Below, piece after piece: positions 16,939-26,303 of a stretch of 64,000 nucleotides of DNA. The position numbers and the translations under genes were made by a program. Origin of the DNA: JBAXTZ01 sp037129925 (GTDB taxonomy: Bacteria > Bacillota > Negativicutes > JBAXTZ01); assembly GCA_037129925.1 (NCBI GenBank), contig JBAXTZ010000014.1:4929-68928 (forward strand), read 5' to 3'. Within the stretch, counting starts at the first letter, position 1. Each line of letters begins with the position of its first letter. Under the pieces are notes generated by a model, which worked only from the letters and a program-made list of their open reading frames with translations, had not been told where the DNA came from and did not search any database.

Positions 16939-17718
16939 ATGAACAGACACTTTGTTGAAATTGTTGAAAGAAAACAACTTAATAGTGACATCTATCAATT
17001 TACCGTCCGGGCGCCAGAGTTAGCTGCGCGTGCATTGCCCGGGCAGTTTTTGCACATTAATTGCTCGGATGATGTTAGTATGCTGCGTCGGCCGATCAGT
17101 ATTTTCGATATTGATGCGACCAATCATCGGCTAAGTTTCATATTTCAGGTGCGCGGACGTGGTACGGCGTTATTGGCACAAAAAAAAGTCGGCGCCAAGT
17201 TGGACATACTTGCCCCGCTTGGAACCGGATTTGAAATAAAGCCTGATTACCAAAACATCTATGTGGTTGGCGGCGGCATCGGCGTTTTCCCGCTATACGC
17301 ATTGCTCAAACAATACCCCGACGCTCACAAAACAACTATCTTGGGCTTCGCTTCAGTTGGCAAATGTATCAGAGCTGGTACATTTGCCGATATATCCGAC
17401 CAATTTATCTGTTGCACCGATGACGGCAGCTCCGGTTTTCACGGCAATACCGCCCAAGCTTTGGAGCGACAGCTTCAATCGGGATACTTGCCGGATATTA
17501 TTTTTGCTTGCGGCCCAACAGTCATGTTGCGGGCAATTGCCAAGCTGGCAGCTCAATTCAACATCCCCTGTCAGGTTTCGCTCGAAGAACGAATGGCCTG
17601 CGGCATCGGCGCCTGTCTGGTCTGCGCCTGCAAAACCCGGACGGAATCCGGCTGGCAGCACAGCCATGTCTGCAAAGACGGACCGGTGTTTTGGGCGCAG
17701 GATGTGATTTGGGAGTAA
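16939..17718 (+). CDS. pyrK: Dihydroorotate dehydrogenase electron-transfer subunit
   Basis: 259 residues with a ferredoxin-reductase-like FAD/NAD domain and a C-terminal [2Fe-2S] site. The FAD-binding RRPISIFD, the pyridine-nucleotide GGGIGVFPLYAL and the cluster cysteines in MACGIGACLVCACK plus a later Cys (HVCKDGPVF) are all present. It channels electrons from PyrD to NAD+. The gene is directly upstream of pyrD, as expected for the class 1B heterotetramer. The start codon is preceded by AAAGGAGAG. Confidence 0.95.
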   Translation: MNRHFVEIVERKQLNSDIYQFTVRAPELAARALPGQFLHINCSDDVSMLRRPISIFDIDATNHRLSFIFQVRGRGTALLAQKKVGAKLDILAPLGTGFEIKPDYQNIYVVGGGIGVFPLYALLKQYPDAHKTTILGFASVGKCIRAGTFADISDQFICCTDDGSSGFHGNTAQALERQLQSGYLPDIIFACGPTVMLRAIAKLAAQFNIPCQVSLEERMACGIGACLVCACKTRTESGWQHSHVCKDGPVFWAQDVIWE

Positions 17719-17723
17719 TCGAA

Positions 17724-17765
17724 TACCTGGTTATCAAGTAGTCAGGTTATCAAGTTATCAGGTAA
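17724..17765. repeat. Short degenerate repeat (GGTTATCAAGTAGTCA type) between pyrK and pyrD
   Basis: CTGGTTATCAAGTAGTCAGG is followed by TTATCAAGTTATCAGGTAAG, giving three copies of GTTATCA within 42 bp. It belongs to the general class of low-complexity spacer repeats of this window. Confidence 0.6.
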
Positions 17766-17793
17766 GACGCGATTATATATTGGGGGAACGCCA

Positions 17794-18705
17794 ATGGATT
17801 TAAGAGTAACAATTGGAAATTTGAAACTAAACAATCCGGTTATCGCCGCCAGCGGTTGTTTTGGCTTTGGCCGGGAGTATGGCGAGTATGTCGATTTGAA
17901 TAAGTTGGGCGGAATTTCGGTCAAAGGCCTGACAATCGAGCCGCGTCAAGGCAACGCCGCGCCGCGTTGCGCGGAAACGCCGTCGGGGATGCTCAATTCC
18001 GTCGGTTTGCAAAATCCCGGCGTGGATTATTTTATCAAACACGAAATCCCGTTTTTGCGCCAGTATGATACGAAAATCATCGCCAATATCGCCGGAAACT
18101 CAATCGACGACTATTGCCGGATGGCAACAATTCTTAACAACGCCGACATTGATGCAATCGAACTCAACGTTTCCTGTCCGAACGTCAAGGCCGGCTGCAT
18201 GGCATTTGGCAGCACGCCGGACGGCATCAGTGAAGTTGTTGCCGCGGTGCGCTCCTGCACCGCGAAAACTCTGATTGTCAAGCTTACCCCGAATGTCCGC
18301 GACATCAAAGAAACCGCGCTCGCCGCCGAAAAAAACGGCGCCGATGCGGTATCCCTAATCAACACCCTGCTCGGCATGGCAATCGACATCGACAAAAAAC
18401 GCCCACTGCTCGCCAATAATTATGGCGGCTTATCCGGCGCCGCCGTCAAACCGGTCGCGCTACGGATGGTTCACGAAGTGGCAAGTTGTGTCAATATTCC
18501 GGTCATCGGCATGGGCGGTATCAGCTGTTGGCAGGACGCAATCGAATTTTTGCTAGCCGGAGCAAGCGCCGTGATGGTCGGCACCGCAAACTTTACCAAC
18601 CCGACAGTGACGGCAGAAATAGCAGTCGGCATTGCCGCTTATATGGAAAAGAATGATTTCCGACAAATAGCCGACATCCATAAAGCCTTTAGCGTTAATA
18701 ATTAA
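17794..18705 (+). CDS. pyrD: Dihydroorotate dehydrogenase catalytic subunit, class 1B
   Basis: 303-residue FMN TIM-barrel enzyme oxidising dihydroorotate to orotate. NPVIAASGCFGFG, GLQNPGVDYF, IELNVSCPNVK (the Cys base of class 1 enzymes), VKLTPNV, NTLLGMAID and GMGGISCWQDAIEFLLAGASAVMVGTA give the complete active site and FMN phosphate loop. Pairing with PyrK identifies the NAD-linked 1B type found in anaerobes and Firmicutes. The ATG has TGGGGGAA upstream. It is the last gene of the cluster; no clear terminator follows before the convergent gene 26 bp away. Confidence 0.97.
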   Translation: MDLRVTIGNLKLNNPVIAASGCFGFGREYGEYVDLNKLGGISVKGLTIEPRQGNAAPRCAETPSGMLNSVGLQNPGVDYFIKHEIPFLRQYDTKIIANIAGNSIDDYCRMATILNNADIDAIELNVSCPNVKAGCMAFGSTPDGISEVVAAVRSCTAKTLIVKLTPNVRDIKETALAAEKNGADAVSLINTLLGMAIDIDKKRPLLANNYGGLSGAAVKPVALRMVHEVASCVNIPVIGMGGISCWQDAIEFLLAGASAVMVGTANFTNPTVTAEIAVGIAAYMEKNDFRQIADIHKAFSVNN

Positions 18706-18731
18706 CAACTACACTAATAATTTTTCGAAAG

Positions 18732-21377
18732 TTATCCAACTAACTCAACTAAGCCGCTATTTCCATCTACCCGAATAATTTGCCCTTCCCGAATTAGTGT
18801 CGTAGCGTTTTCTACACAAGTTACTGCCGGCAATCCATATTCCCGGGCAATTACCGTTCCGTGAGTCATAAGACCGCCGATTTCGGTTACCAAGGCGCTT
18901 GCCGACATAAATAATGGCGTCCAGCCCGGGTCTGTATAAGGCGCAACCAGAATATCACCAGTTTCTAATTGCACCAAATTTGGATCGAACACAATCCGGG
19001 CTCGTCCGGTTACCACCCCGCTCGATACCGCCGTACCCGACAAAATATTAGCCGCTGTCTGGTTATTATTTTTGCTCGGAGCCATGACGATTTCGCCGCT
19101 CTCGGTCATGACCCGGGGCGGTCGGATGCGTTCGAAGTTTTGCTGCCCGGCTTTTCGAGTTGCGATGGTGTTTGCCAACCGCTCATTGTCGTTGGTTTTA
19201 AGAGCGACCGCTAACTCAGCGAGCGACAGCAAAAAAACGTCGGTCTTATTCTGAATTACATTTGTCGCTGCCAAATTTTCACCGACCGTTAATAGTTTTT
19301 TACGATAAATATCAAACAACGTCATCATCAGATATTTCGGATACTCGCGCAACCCAAAGGTATTCCTATATATTTCCAATAAATGCTGCAACGCTTTGGC
19401 TTTTAACCGGCCAAAGCGTTTTTGTTTTAATCCCGTTATCAATTCGGCAATATAGTTTTCCGCATTGAATTTGCCTTCACGAAAACGAGTTTGATGCTGA
19501 TTGACCGAGTTACAACGAATGTGATTGCAAATCGGCGCGGCGATAATCAGTGAATGTTCCCGCCAGCGCGGGTTGGCAATGTCGACCTCGCCTGAACAGC
19601 GCATGCCGTATTTTTCCAGAAACAGGTTGAGCGCTGCCACAAACTTACCGTCTTGCACAACCAACCGGCGAATAATTGCTGCGACTGTTTCCGGTTCCAA
19701 ATCCATACCTGATTTAATATTTTCCCGCACCATTTCCGCTAAATCAGCCAGCGCCAGCCCCATCTCGACCGAAACATCATTCGGCACAGCCTTGGTTAAT
19801 ACATTGAAATCTACTTTAACAGCGCTCCACCGCCGCATCAGAAAACTGATGCATTTTTCCGACACTACGCCTAAAGTCACTAAATACGCCAAATTAATAG
19901 CTTCAAACCGCCCCGCTGATTGCTGGATCAACTCGATAGCGTGTGCGTCATTAGTCGCCATTGCCAACTCTTTGGACAATAACGCCGAAACTTGCTTTCG
20001 ATAGCAATCAGCACGTCCAAAAATCGATCCCGAATTGGATTGCAAAATACTCAACCCAGCACGACCGGCTATCGGCAACACAACTTTAGCCCAACGCAAC
20101 ACTATCGACAACTTCGAACGCCCTGATTGCAAGAACCGTTCCCGCACACAAGCTGCAGCTACCGCCGCGCCCATTCGGGAATCTAGCAAGGTAATTACTT
20201 TCGGCAACAGTTTACGCAATCGCTTAAAATACAGCACCTCGGTGCCGTCAATATATAATCGCCCGGCTAAAGGCAGCATATAAGCGCTCTCGGAAGTCAG
20301 GCTGTTTTTTCCAATCGGAAACATCGTCCGCCATACTGAACAGCCCAGCGGCGAAATCGGCTTGGTCATCATTTGCCAGTGCGCGTAGGAAAACAAAATA
20401 CGCGGGCGGTCGTCAGCGAACTGCCCGATTGGAAACAAAGTAGTTATCGGACGACTTTGCACAATGTAAAATTCACCTTGGCGCCAGCACCATTCAATAT
20501 CCTGCTCGTTTGAAAAAACTTCGCGTATAGATATTCCGAGCGTCGCCAGTTTAACAATTTCGCAATCTGGCAACACTTGACTGCTCTGTTTTTCCAAAAT
20601 AACTTCTTCATAGTCAACCCCGCCATCGTCACGAACATTGGCGAAAACATGTTTTGCGACTATCCGCTTATCGCAGAGTTCACCGCGTACCACCCGATAA
20701 TGATCGGCGTTGCCAATCCCGGACACTATCGATTCGCCCAACCCAAAATTAGCGTCAATGCAGATAGCTTCGTGATCATTATTCACCGGATCGGCCGTAA
20801 ACATCACTCCTGACGCATCGGCTAACACCAGTTTTTGCACCACCACGGCGATTGCCGTTTGCGCGTGATCAAACCGGTTGTTTATCCGATACGTAATCGC
20901 CCGTTCTGAAAATAACGATAACCAACAATCACGCAACGCCTTGAGCAACCCTGCTTCGCCGGTGACGTTTAGATAGGTTTCATAAATTCCGGCAAACGAG
21001 GCATCGGCAGAATCTTCATCAGCAGCGCTCGAACGAACTGCATAAGCATCATTTACGCCATGTTTTCCGAGTTTGGCAAGTATCTGTGTGACCAAAATAT
21101 TCGGCAATGGCAGCGTTTGTAAGTACGCGCATATTTCTAAACTTAGAGCCGCGATTAGCGCTTGATCAGCGCTGCTAATTTTCGCCAAAACAGCAAAGTA
21201 TTCGGTCATTTTTTCGGCGGAGCTAATGAATTCACGAAACGCTGTTGTAGTTATGCAAAAACCCGGCGGCACATTGAAGCCGGCCGCAATCAGCGCGTGC
21301 AAATTGGCTGCCTTGCCGCCAACATTGGCGACGTCGCTACAAGCAGCGTCCTTCAGCGCCAATGCGTATCTTTTCAT
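18732..21377 (-). CDS. Rifampicin phosphotransferase-like PEP-synthase family enzyme
   Basis: 881 residues in the order ATP-grasp PPDK_N domain (about 1-310; VGGKAANLHAL, AVRSSAADEDSADASFAG, FTADP), a large middle domain (about 330-770), and a C-terminal phospho-His swivel domain (about 780-881; GGLMTHGTVIAREYGLPAV, His is the carrier). The PEP/pyruvate TIM barrel of true PEP synthase or PPDK is missing. This is the size and domain order of rifampicin phosphotransferase (Rph), which inactivates rifamycins with ATP. Related proteins of unknown substrate share the layout, so drug resistance is possible, not shown. Its ATG overlaps the stop of the upstream GH13 gene by 4 bp and has no clear ribosome-binding site, suggesting translational coupling. 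Confidence 0.75.
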   Translation of the reverse strand: MKRYALALKDAACSDVANVGGKAANLHALIAAGFNVPPGFCITTTAFREFISSAEKMTEYFAVLAKISSADQALIAALSLEICAYLQTLPLPNILVTQILAKLGKHGVNDAYAVRSSAADEDSADASFAGIYETYLNVTGEAGLLKALRDCWLSLFSERAITYRINNRFDHAQTAIAVVVQKLVLADASGVMFTADPVNNDHEAICIDANFGLGESIVSGIGNADHYRVVRGELCDKRIVAKHVFANVRDDGGVDYEEVILEKQSSQVLPDCEIVKLATLGISIREVFSNEQDIEWCWRQGEFYIVQSRPITTLFPIGQFADDRPRILFSYAHWQMMTKPISPLGCSVWRTMFPIGKNSLTSESAYMLPLAGRLYIDGTEVLYFKRLRKLLPKVITLLDSRMGAAVAAACVRERFLQSGRSKLSIVLRWAKVVLPIAGRAGLSILQSNSGSIFGRADCYRKQVSALLSKELAMATNDAHAIELIQQSAGRFEAINLAYLVTLGVVSEKCISFLMRRWSAVKVDFNVLTKAVPNDVSVEMGLALADLAEMVRENIKSGMDLEPETVAAIIRRLVVQDGKFVAALNLFLEKYGMRCSGEVDIANPRWREHSLIIAAPICNHIRCNSVNQHQTRFREGKFNAENYIAELITGLKQKRFGRLKAKALQHLLEIYRNTFGLREYPKYLMMTLFDIYRKKLLTVGENLAATNVIQNKTDVFLLSLAELAVALKTNDNERLANTIATRKAGQQNFERIRPPRVMTESGEIVMAPSKNNNQTAANILSGTAVSSGVVTGRARIVFDPNLVQLETGDILVAPYTDPGWTPLFMSASALVTEIGGLMTHGTVIAREYGLPAVTCVENATTLIREGQIIRVDGNSGLVELVG

Positions 21378-22993
21378 TGTTCCACATCAGCGCCGGTGAT
21401 TTCGACGAGCATCAGCGCTTCGAAGGGACGCAGTTGAAGCTTGCCATTAGCAAATATTGGCTCAGCATAATTTGCCGCCAAAATACTCTTGCCATAAATA
21501 TCCAGGGCTAATTCCACCGAAGGTTGATAAAAATTGCAGATAACCGTCAGCTTAGTGGGTCCGTGTGTCCGTTCGTAGGCAAAAACCGCCGGATGATCGG
21601 GAAATATCAGCTTATAATCACCATTGACAATTACCTCGTGTTCACGGCGTAATTTTATCAACTTTTGATAATAGTGAAAGACGCTGTTGGCCTCGACAAT
21701 GCTCTCGGCAACATTAATCTCCGGATAATTCGGATTGACCGCCAGCCACGGCGTACCGGTCGAAAATCCGGCGTTAGCTGTGGCATCCCACTGCATCGGC
21801 GTACGGGCATTGTCCCGTCCCTTGGCATAGATTCCGGCCATTATTTTCGCCATCGACCAACCGGCAGCTTGCTTTTCTTTGACCATATTTTTGGTTTCGA
21901 TATCCGCGTATTCATCTAGCTCAAATTTCACATTGGTCATACCAAGCTCCTCGCCCTGATAGATATACGGTGTGCCTTGCAAACCATGCAATAGTGTTGC
22001 CAGCATTTTGGCGCTGACCACCCGGTATTCGTTGTCATCGCCAAATCGCGACACAATCCGCGGCTGATCATGATTTGACCAAAACAGCGAGTTCCAACCA
22101 TTATTGTGCAATGCAATCTGCCACTTGGAAAAGACAGCTTTCAATTCGCTCAGTTGCAATTGGCACAGTTCCCACTTACCTTCACCTGCAACTTCGTCTA
22201 ATGCCACAAACTCAAAACCAAACACCATCGACAATTCCCGGCGCGACGCTGCTGAAAACAACCAAGCGCTGTCGGCGGTAGCCAGCGGTGTCTCACCGAC
22301 GGTCAAAACATCCCGTCCGGCGAAACAAGCGCTATTCATTTCCTGCAAGAATCGATGAGTTTTGGCTAAATCTACCCGTTCTTCTAATGGCAGCTTACCA
22401 ACTAAATCAATAACATCCAGTCGAAAACCGTCTAAGCCTTTATCCAGCCACCAGTTTATCATCGCGTAAATTTCTCCACGCATTTTTGCATTATCCCAGT
22501 TCAAATCCGGCTGACGTTTGGAAAATTGGTGAAAATAGTATTGTTGTGCTTGAGTACTGTATTCCCAAGCGCTACCGCTAAAAAAGCTTTGTTGCGCGGT
22601 TGCGATTGTATCTGAAAAAATGTAATAATCGCGATATGGCGAATTCACGTCACTGACCGCACTCTTAAACCAGACGTGTTCATCGCTGGTATGATTGACT
22701 ACCAAATCCATAATCAATTTCATACCACGAACATGAACCTCACGCAATAATTCTTCCAAATCCGCCAAAGTGCCAAACTGCGGGTTGACAGCATAGTAAT
22801 CGGAAATATCATAGCCGTTATCGTCTAGCGGCGACGCGTATACAGGTGTCAGCCAAATCACATCGATTCCCAGTAACTTCAAATAATCTAACTTGTTAAT
22901 AATGCCGCGAATATCGCCCATACCATCATTATTGCTATCGCAAAAAGACATCGGATACACCTGATAGGCAACCGATCGTTTCCACCATTCCAT
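21374..22993 (-). CDS. GH13 alpha-glucosidase / oligo-1,6-glucosidase
   Basis: 539 residues, cytoplasmic. GH13 regions in order: VNHTSDEH, GFRLDVID (nucleophile Asp), VGETP (acid/base Glu) and WSNHDQPR (third Asp), with the N-terminal VYPMSFCDSNNDGMGD calcium-type loop. The GH13 subfamily of oligo-1,6-glucosidase, trehalose-6-phosphate hydrolase and alpha-glucosidase has this length and NHTS/EHxWF pattern; the exact substrate cannot be assigned. The start is at 22993 with CGGAG upstream. It is translationally coupled to the Rph-like gene, an unusual pairing of a sugar hydrolase with an ATP-dependent phosphotransferase. Confidence 0.88.
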   Translation of the reverse strand: MEWWKRSVAYQVYPMSFCDSNNDGMGDIRGIINKLDYLKLLGIDVIWLTPVYASPLDDNGYDISDYYAVNPQFGTLADLEELLREVHVRGMKLIMDLVVNHTSDEHVWFKSAVSDVNSPYRDYYIFSDTIATAQQSFFSGSAWEYSTQAQQYYFHQFSKRQPDLNWDNAKMRGEIYAMINWWLDKGLDGFRLDVIDLVGKLPLEERVDLAKTHRFLQEMNSACFAGRDVLTVGETPLATADSAWLFSAASRRELSMVFGFEFVALDEVAGEGKWELCQLQLSELKAVFSKWQIALHNNGWNSLFWSNHDQPRIVSRFGDDNEYRVVSAKMLATLLHGLQGTPYIYQGEELGMTNVKFELDEYADIETKNMVKEKQAAGWSMAKIMAGIYAKGRDNARTPMQWDATANAGFSTGTPWLAVNPNYPEINVAESIVEANSVFHYYQKLIKLRREHEVIVNGDYKLIFPDHPAVFAYERTHGPTKLTVICNFYQPSVELALDIYGKSILAANYAEPIFANGKLQLRPFEALMLVEITGADVEQ

Positions 22994-23044
22994 ATTTCAC
23001 ACTCCGAAAAGTTTTTTATTCACTGCATTTTCAGCTCTTACCAA

Positions 23045-23130
23045 ATTTCACTACTGCGCCCTTGTACTACAACAATTTTTCACTACAACAACATTTCACC
23101 ATTCGCTATTAACTTTTCACCACTTCGCCC
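23045..23130. repeat. Low-complexity degenerate repeat (TTTCACTAC/TTTCACCATTCGC type)
   Basis: Repeated variants TTTCACTAC, TTTCACTACAAC, TTTCACCATTCGC, TTTTCACCACTTCGCC. The same words recur at 50857-50912, upstream of the calpain-like gene. Confidence 0.6.
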
Positions 23131-23185
23131 TCCTAATATTCGACAAAAAGCCAGGTAATTCCTGCTCAATTTTCGGAAACAATAT

Positions 23186-23214
23186 TTGTTTTTTAGTTCA
23201 TACAATGTTAAAAT
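23186..23214 (+). promoter_or_regulatory. Promoter for the 166-residue membrane protein
   Basis: TTGTTT and TAAAAT are separated by 17 bp, 49 bp before the start codon. Confidence 0.55.
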
Positions 23215-23262
23215 GCCTATACAATAATTTTTAGCAATAGCGTATTTTTTTCGGAGGCAACC

Positions 23263-23763
23263 ATGATTCCTGTTTTACTGCTGGCGCTAGGTATCGTTCT
23301 GAGCATGTTACATTTTTTCTTGGCCAAATCCAATAAATCGCGTCAGCGCAAACCCTGTTTTACAGTTTTTTTCTACAAATACTGGCTGGTTTTCGCAGTC
23401 GGCAGCGCCGGAATCTACTATGGCCTTGAGCGAATGTACTACGCATATCAGTTGGCAACGGCCTTTCATACGCCGCTATCAGCTTCGCTACAAAATGAAC
23501 TTGGACTATACTGCCTCGTTCTGGGAATTATCGGACTATTAGCACCGTTTACCAGCCGTAGTTTTCGCCTCGCCATCATTATCAATTATTCATTAATTAC
23601 GCTGAGCATCGCGGTCTTGCAACTAGTCGAACTTATTCCCAACGAAAATTATTCAATCACGACCCTTTTGCCCGTTTCTTACAGTTTTATCGCGCCGCTA
23701 GTTTTGATTGCCCTGTTCTTTATTGCTGACAAAAAACAACAAAAAGGCTCCTTCAAATTTTGA
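23263..23763 (+). CDS. Small multispanning membrane protein of unknown function
   Basis: 166 residues with five predicted membrane helices, for example MIPVLLLALGIVLSMLHFF at the N-terminus, YWLVFAVGSAGIYYGLE near 45, LGLYCLVLGIIGLLAPF near 88 and two more to residue 160. A short basic loop (KSNKSRQRK) follows helix 1 and a KKQQK tail ends the protein, so both are probably cytoplasmic. I recognise no family. The ATG has TCGGAGG upstream, and the gene has its own promoter and a terminator whose stem begins inside its last codons. It is divergent from the GH13 gene and convergent with an outer-membrane gene, so context gives no role. Confidence 0.75.
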   Translation: MIPVLLLALGIVLSMLHFFLAKSNKSRQRKPCFTVFFYKYWLVFAVGSAGIYYGLERMYYAYQLATAFHTPLSASLQNELGLYCLVLGIIGLLAPFTSRSFRLAIIINYSLITLSIAVLQLVELIPNENYSITTLLPVSYSFIAPLVLIALFFIADKKQQKGSFKF

Positions 23764-23781
23764 AGGAGCCTCGTTTTTTTT
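23745..23781. terminator. Bidirectional terminator overlapping a stop codon
   Basis: AGGCTCCTTCAAA (23745-23757) and TTTGAAGGAGCCT (23759-23771) form a 13-bp stem, flanked by T runs on both strands. It serves the plus-strand membrane gene (the stem encodes its last residues GSFKF) and the minus-strand outer-membrane gene. Confidence 0.92.
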
Positions 23782-24550
23782 AGAACCGGTAAGATATTCC
23801 AATCGTCGGTTGGGTTGAAGTAATAGAACCGTTTAAGTTGCTGTTAATCGAGTTGAGGTTGAAACTTCGATAGTCTAAACCAATGTTAAAATCAAACTGC
23901 GGCGCTAATACAAAGCCCACACCCACTCCTAGTCCCCAATGCGAGGTGCCAAGGTCGCCGTTCGCGTAAAAATTCGTGGTATCGTTAATCGGCGTGACTA
24001 GTTGTAGTCCACCTACAAACCCGCCGCCAATCAAACTGAATTGCGCAATATTGCCACTAGAGTAATTGCCATAGTAATTATCCCAGTTATTGCTACTAAA
24101 AATTGTCCCCAATACTGGAACATCAAAGCCAATTAGCACGGTTAGCGACACCGGACTTCTGTCTAGCGTCAGCGCTTGATACATAAAATCGAATTCGGTA
24201 TCGGACACATAGCCCGTTGCCGTAAAGCCGCTTCCATCTGGCAATTGCGGACTATTGTAAGTGCTACCATTAAACATAAGCGTTTTCAAACGCAAGGCCA
24301 TATTGCTACTCAGACCGACAGTAACACCGAGATTGCCGACACCGCCACTGCCACTGCCAAACTGTTGGTTGATGGCCCACTCAACTGGATGGGCATCAAT
24401 ATCGCCATTTACGCCGCTGGTACCGTCACTAGCCCAGCCTAAACTTAAATCAATCTGCGTTTTTCCTAATGAGTAATCGGTAAGCGGTGTTGCCGATGCC
24501 ACCCCGGCAACTGCGAAACACAGGCATAGTACTAACAAGATTTTTTTCAT
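23780..24550 (-). CDS. Outer-membrane beta-barrel protein
   Basis: 256 residues. A clear signal peptide (MKKILLVLCLCFAVAGVASA, cleavage after SA near residue 20) is followed by alternating-polarity strands and a C-terminal YRF, the terminal aromatic used by the Bam complex. Length and pattern suggest an 8- to 12-strand OmpA/OmpW-like barrel; no specific family is recognised. The ATG at 24550 is preferred over earlier in-frame codons because GAGGAGAAG lies 6 nt upstream and the signal peptide starts there. It lies downstream of an MFS gene pointing away from it in the same direction, with a 66-bp gap, so it may have its own promoter. Confidence 0.75.
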   Translation of the reverse strand: MKKILLVLCLCFAVAGVASATPLTDYSLGKTQIDLSLGWASDGTSGVNGDIDAHPVEWAINQQFGSGSGGVGNLGVTVGLSSNMALRLKTLMFNGSTYNSPQLPDGSGFTATGYVSDTEFDFMYQALTLDRSPVSLTVLIGFDVPVLGTIFSSNNWDNYYGNYSSGNIAQFSLIGGGFVGGLQLVTPINDTTNFYANGDLGTSHWGLGVGVGFVLAPQFDFNIGLDYRSFNLNSINSNLNGSITSTQPTIGISYRF

Positions 24551-24616
24551 ATTTCTTCTCCTCGATAAAATTTCCCTAGCATAGATTACCATCATTGCCC
24601 CGTTCTGTAAAGCAAA

Positions 24617-25804
24617 TTAGCGTTTTGGTAGCACAAAGCTATTTACAAATAGCAGCATTAACGCGATACAAACCGATGCCGCGCAAATTGCAATCAGCGA
24701 ATATACACCGTAAAATTCTACGACCAAGCCGCCGAAAATGCCGCCGATAATTACCGCGAGGTTTAAGTAAATCGCCTCGCCGACAGTGAACGCCATCGTC
24801 TTGAGATGGGTTGGCGCGACAAGAAAAATATAATTGCGCACCGAGGTCAGCAACAATCCAAATGCCAACCCCTGCAAAATCGAGCTGAACATTACTACCG
24901 TCGCCGTTCTAAAGTAGAAAATCAACGCGAACCTCAACAGATATAGCGCCATCGCGACCATTATTATCCGCTTTTGTGGAAACCGCTTCAACAACCAAAC
25001 CGACAGAAACATCGACGGCAATTCGCTGCCGGCATCGAGTAGATAGGTCCAGCCTAGGTTGATAACATCGCCGCCGGCAGTTTTCATAATCAAGCCCAGA
25101 TAATTATAGGCGGTCTGCAACCCGAAAAATTGAAAAAACAATACTAACACGATGAAGAGATAGGCGCGGTCGTTTAGCAATTCGCGCGCCGCCCTCCACG
25201 GCGTTATCTTATCTTGCGCTGTTTCAGGAATAATCGCCGACCGTAACGACACGTCATCGATAAATATCACGGTGACCATCATCAACAGCGCCGCTGCTAC
25301 CCCCTCGTAATACATAATATTCCAGCCGAACCAACTAATCAGATAGGCAGTCGCACACGCCGTAAGCGACCAACCAAGCGAGCCAAATGCCCGCACTGTG
25401 CCAAACTTTGTCTCCTGACCGGACTTGCTTAAGTGTTTTAACAGCCATGAATCGACCATCGGCGACATCGGCGGTAGCAAAAATCCCAGCGCCGCCATCG
25501 CAATATACAACGTTACCACGCTGTTGTTATAGGGAAAGGTACCGACTACCGCGCAGGCCAGAATCGCTGCCAGCAAAAACGCTTTTTTTATCGAATCAAA
25601 CTTGTCGCACAAGTAACCCCAAAAGGACTGTCCGAACATCGTAGCAATAGTGAACAACGACATCATAACACCAATAGTTGAAGGGGAAATATGTTTGCCG
25701 CTTTCAAAAAACAACACATAATAACAATTGAACGATGCCGAAAACGTCCAATACAAAAACACCGCTACCCGGAACTTGTTCAGGAGTGCTTTGAGTGGCT
25801 GCAT
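24617..25804 (-). CDS. MFS transporter
   Basis: 395 residues with about twelve predicted membrane helices. It resembles the MFS_1-like group (LacY/nucleoside or 3-phenylpropionate permease-like): motif A-like GYLCDKFDSIKKA after helix 2, and a second-half repeat after a central loop (about 190-215). The substrate is unknown. The start at 25804 has GAGGCGG 8 nt upstream; a longer in-frame start 33 bp earlier lacks one. It follows the haem-type membrane gene by 99 bp on the same strand and could be the last gene of that operon. Confidence 0.8.
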   Translation of the reverse strand: MQPLKALLNKFRVAVFLYWTFSASFNCYYVLFFESGKHISPSTIGVMMSLFTIATMFGQSFWGYLCDKFDSIKKAFLLAAILACAVVGTFPYNNSVVTLYIAMAALGFLLPPMSPMVDSWLLKHLSKSGQETKFGTVRAFGSLGWSLTACATAYLISWFGWNIMYYEGVAAALLMMVTVIFIDDVSLRSAIIPETAQDKITPWRAARELLNDRAYLFIVLVLFFQFFGLQTAYNYLGLIMKTAGGDVINLGWTYLLDAGSELPSMFLSVWLLKRFPQKRIIMVAMALYLLRFALIFYFRTATVVMFSSILQGLAFGLLLTSVRNYIFLVAPTHLKTMAFTVGEAIYLNLAVIIGGIFGGLVVEFYGVYSLIAICAASVCIALMLLFVNSFVLPKR

Positions 25805-25903
25805 ATAATATCCGCCTCTAAATAATCTTGTTTTCACGCTAATGAAAAAAACTCCGGTTCCCCAGAGCCTCTATCAATTCATTATGCCAACAACTAATGT
25901 CGC

Positions 25904-26284
25904 TTAGATAACTTGTAATAATTTTTTGATAACCAAGTGTACGACAACCGCTACTATAAGCAACACCATCGCAACCCGATGCAACATTCGAAAATTTTTA
26001 TTACGCGGATTGAGCTTTATGCCAAACCCAATAACCGACATGCCGGCTAATATTGCCAAAGCCGCGTAGCCGCTGTAGGCGCGAGCTGACAAAACCGGAT
26101 ATTTATACAGCAACGCGTGACCAATTCCAGCGCATAGCGCCAAAATGCCGGCGTAATGATGATATTTTCTAAGAACCACCAGATACGGCACCACTCGATT
26201 GTCCCGGCGCGCATAGCTGCGCACAACATAATAACCGCCACTCACGATCAACAATCCGAGTGTCAGCGAACCTAAAAAACTCAT
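25904..26284 (-). CDS. Small four-helix membrane protein with paired histidines (ferric reductase/cytochrome b-like)
   Basis: 126 residues, four hydrophobic segments. Two helices each carry two His about 13-14 residues apart: YHHYAGILALCAGIGHALL and LHRVAMVLLIVAVVVHLV. This is the bis-His spacing used for transmembrane haem b in ferric-reductase-like and related cytochromes. Haem binding is therefore likely but not shown. It lies 19 bp downstream of the nitroreductase gene and has AGGAG upstream of its ATG. In the operon with nitroreductase and a desulforedoxin-like miniprotein it suggests an electron-transfer or oxidative-stress function. Confidence 0.65.
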   Translation of the reverse strand: MSFLGSLTLGLLIVSGGYYVVRSYARRDNRVVPYLVVLRKYHHYAGILALCAGIGHALLYKYPVLSARAYSGYAALAILAGMSVIGFGIKLNPRNKNFRMLHRVAMVLLIVAVVVHLVIKKLLQVI

Positions 26285-26303
26285 GTTTTACTCCTGCAAT
26301 TAT

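Noticed and set aside
19525..20004. 159-residue plus-strand frame opposite the Rph-like gene
   Set aside because: Shadow frame; the minus-strand protein is conserved across this stretch.
18732..21377. PEP synthase (ppsA)
   Set aside because: The C-terminal PEP/pyruvate TIM barrel is missing and the domain order matches the Rph type.
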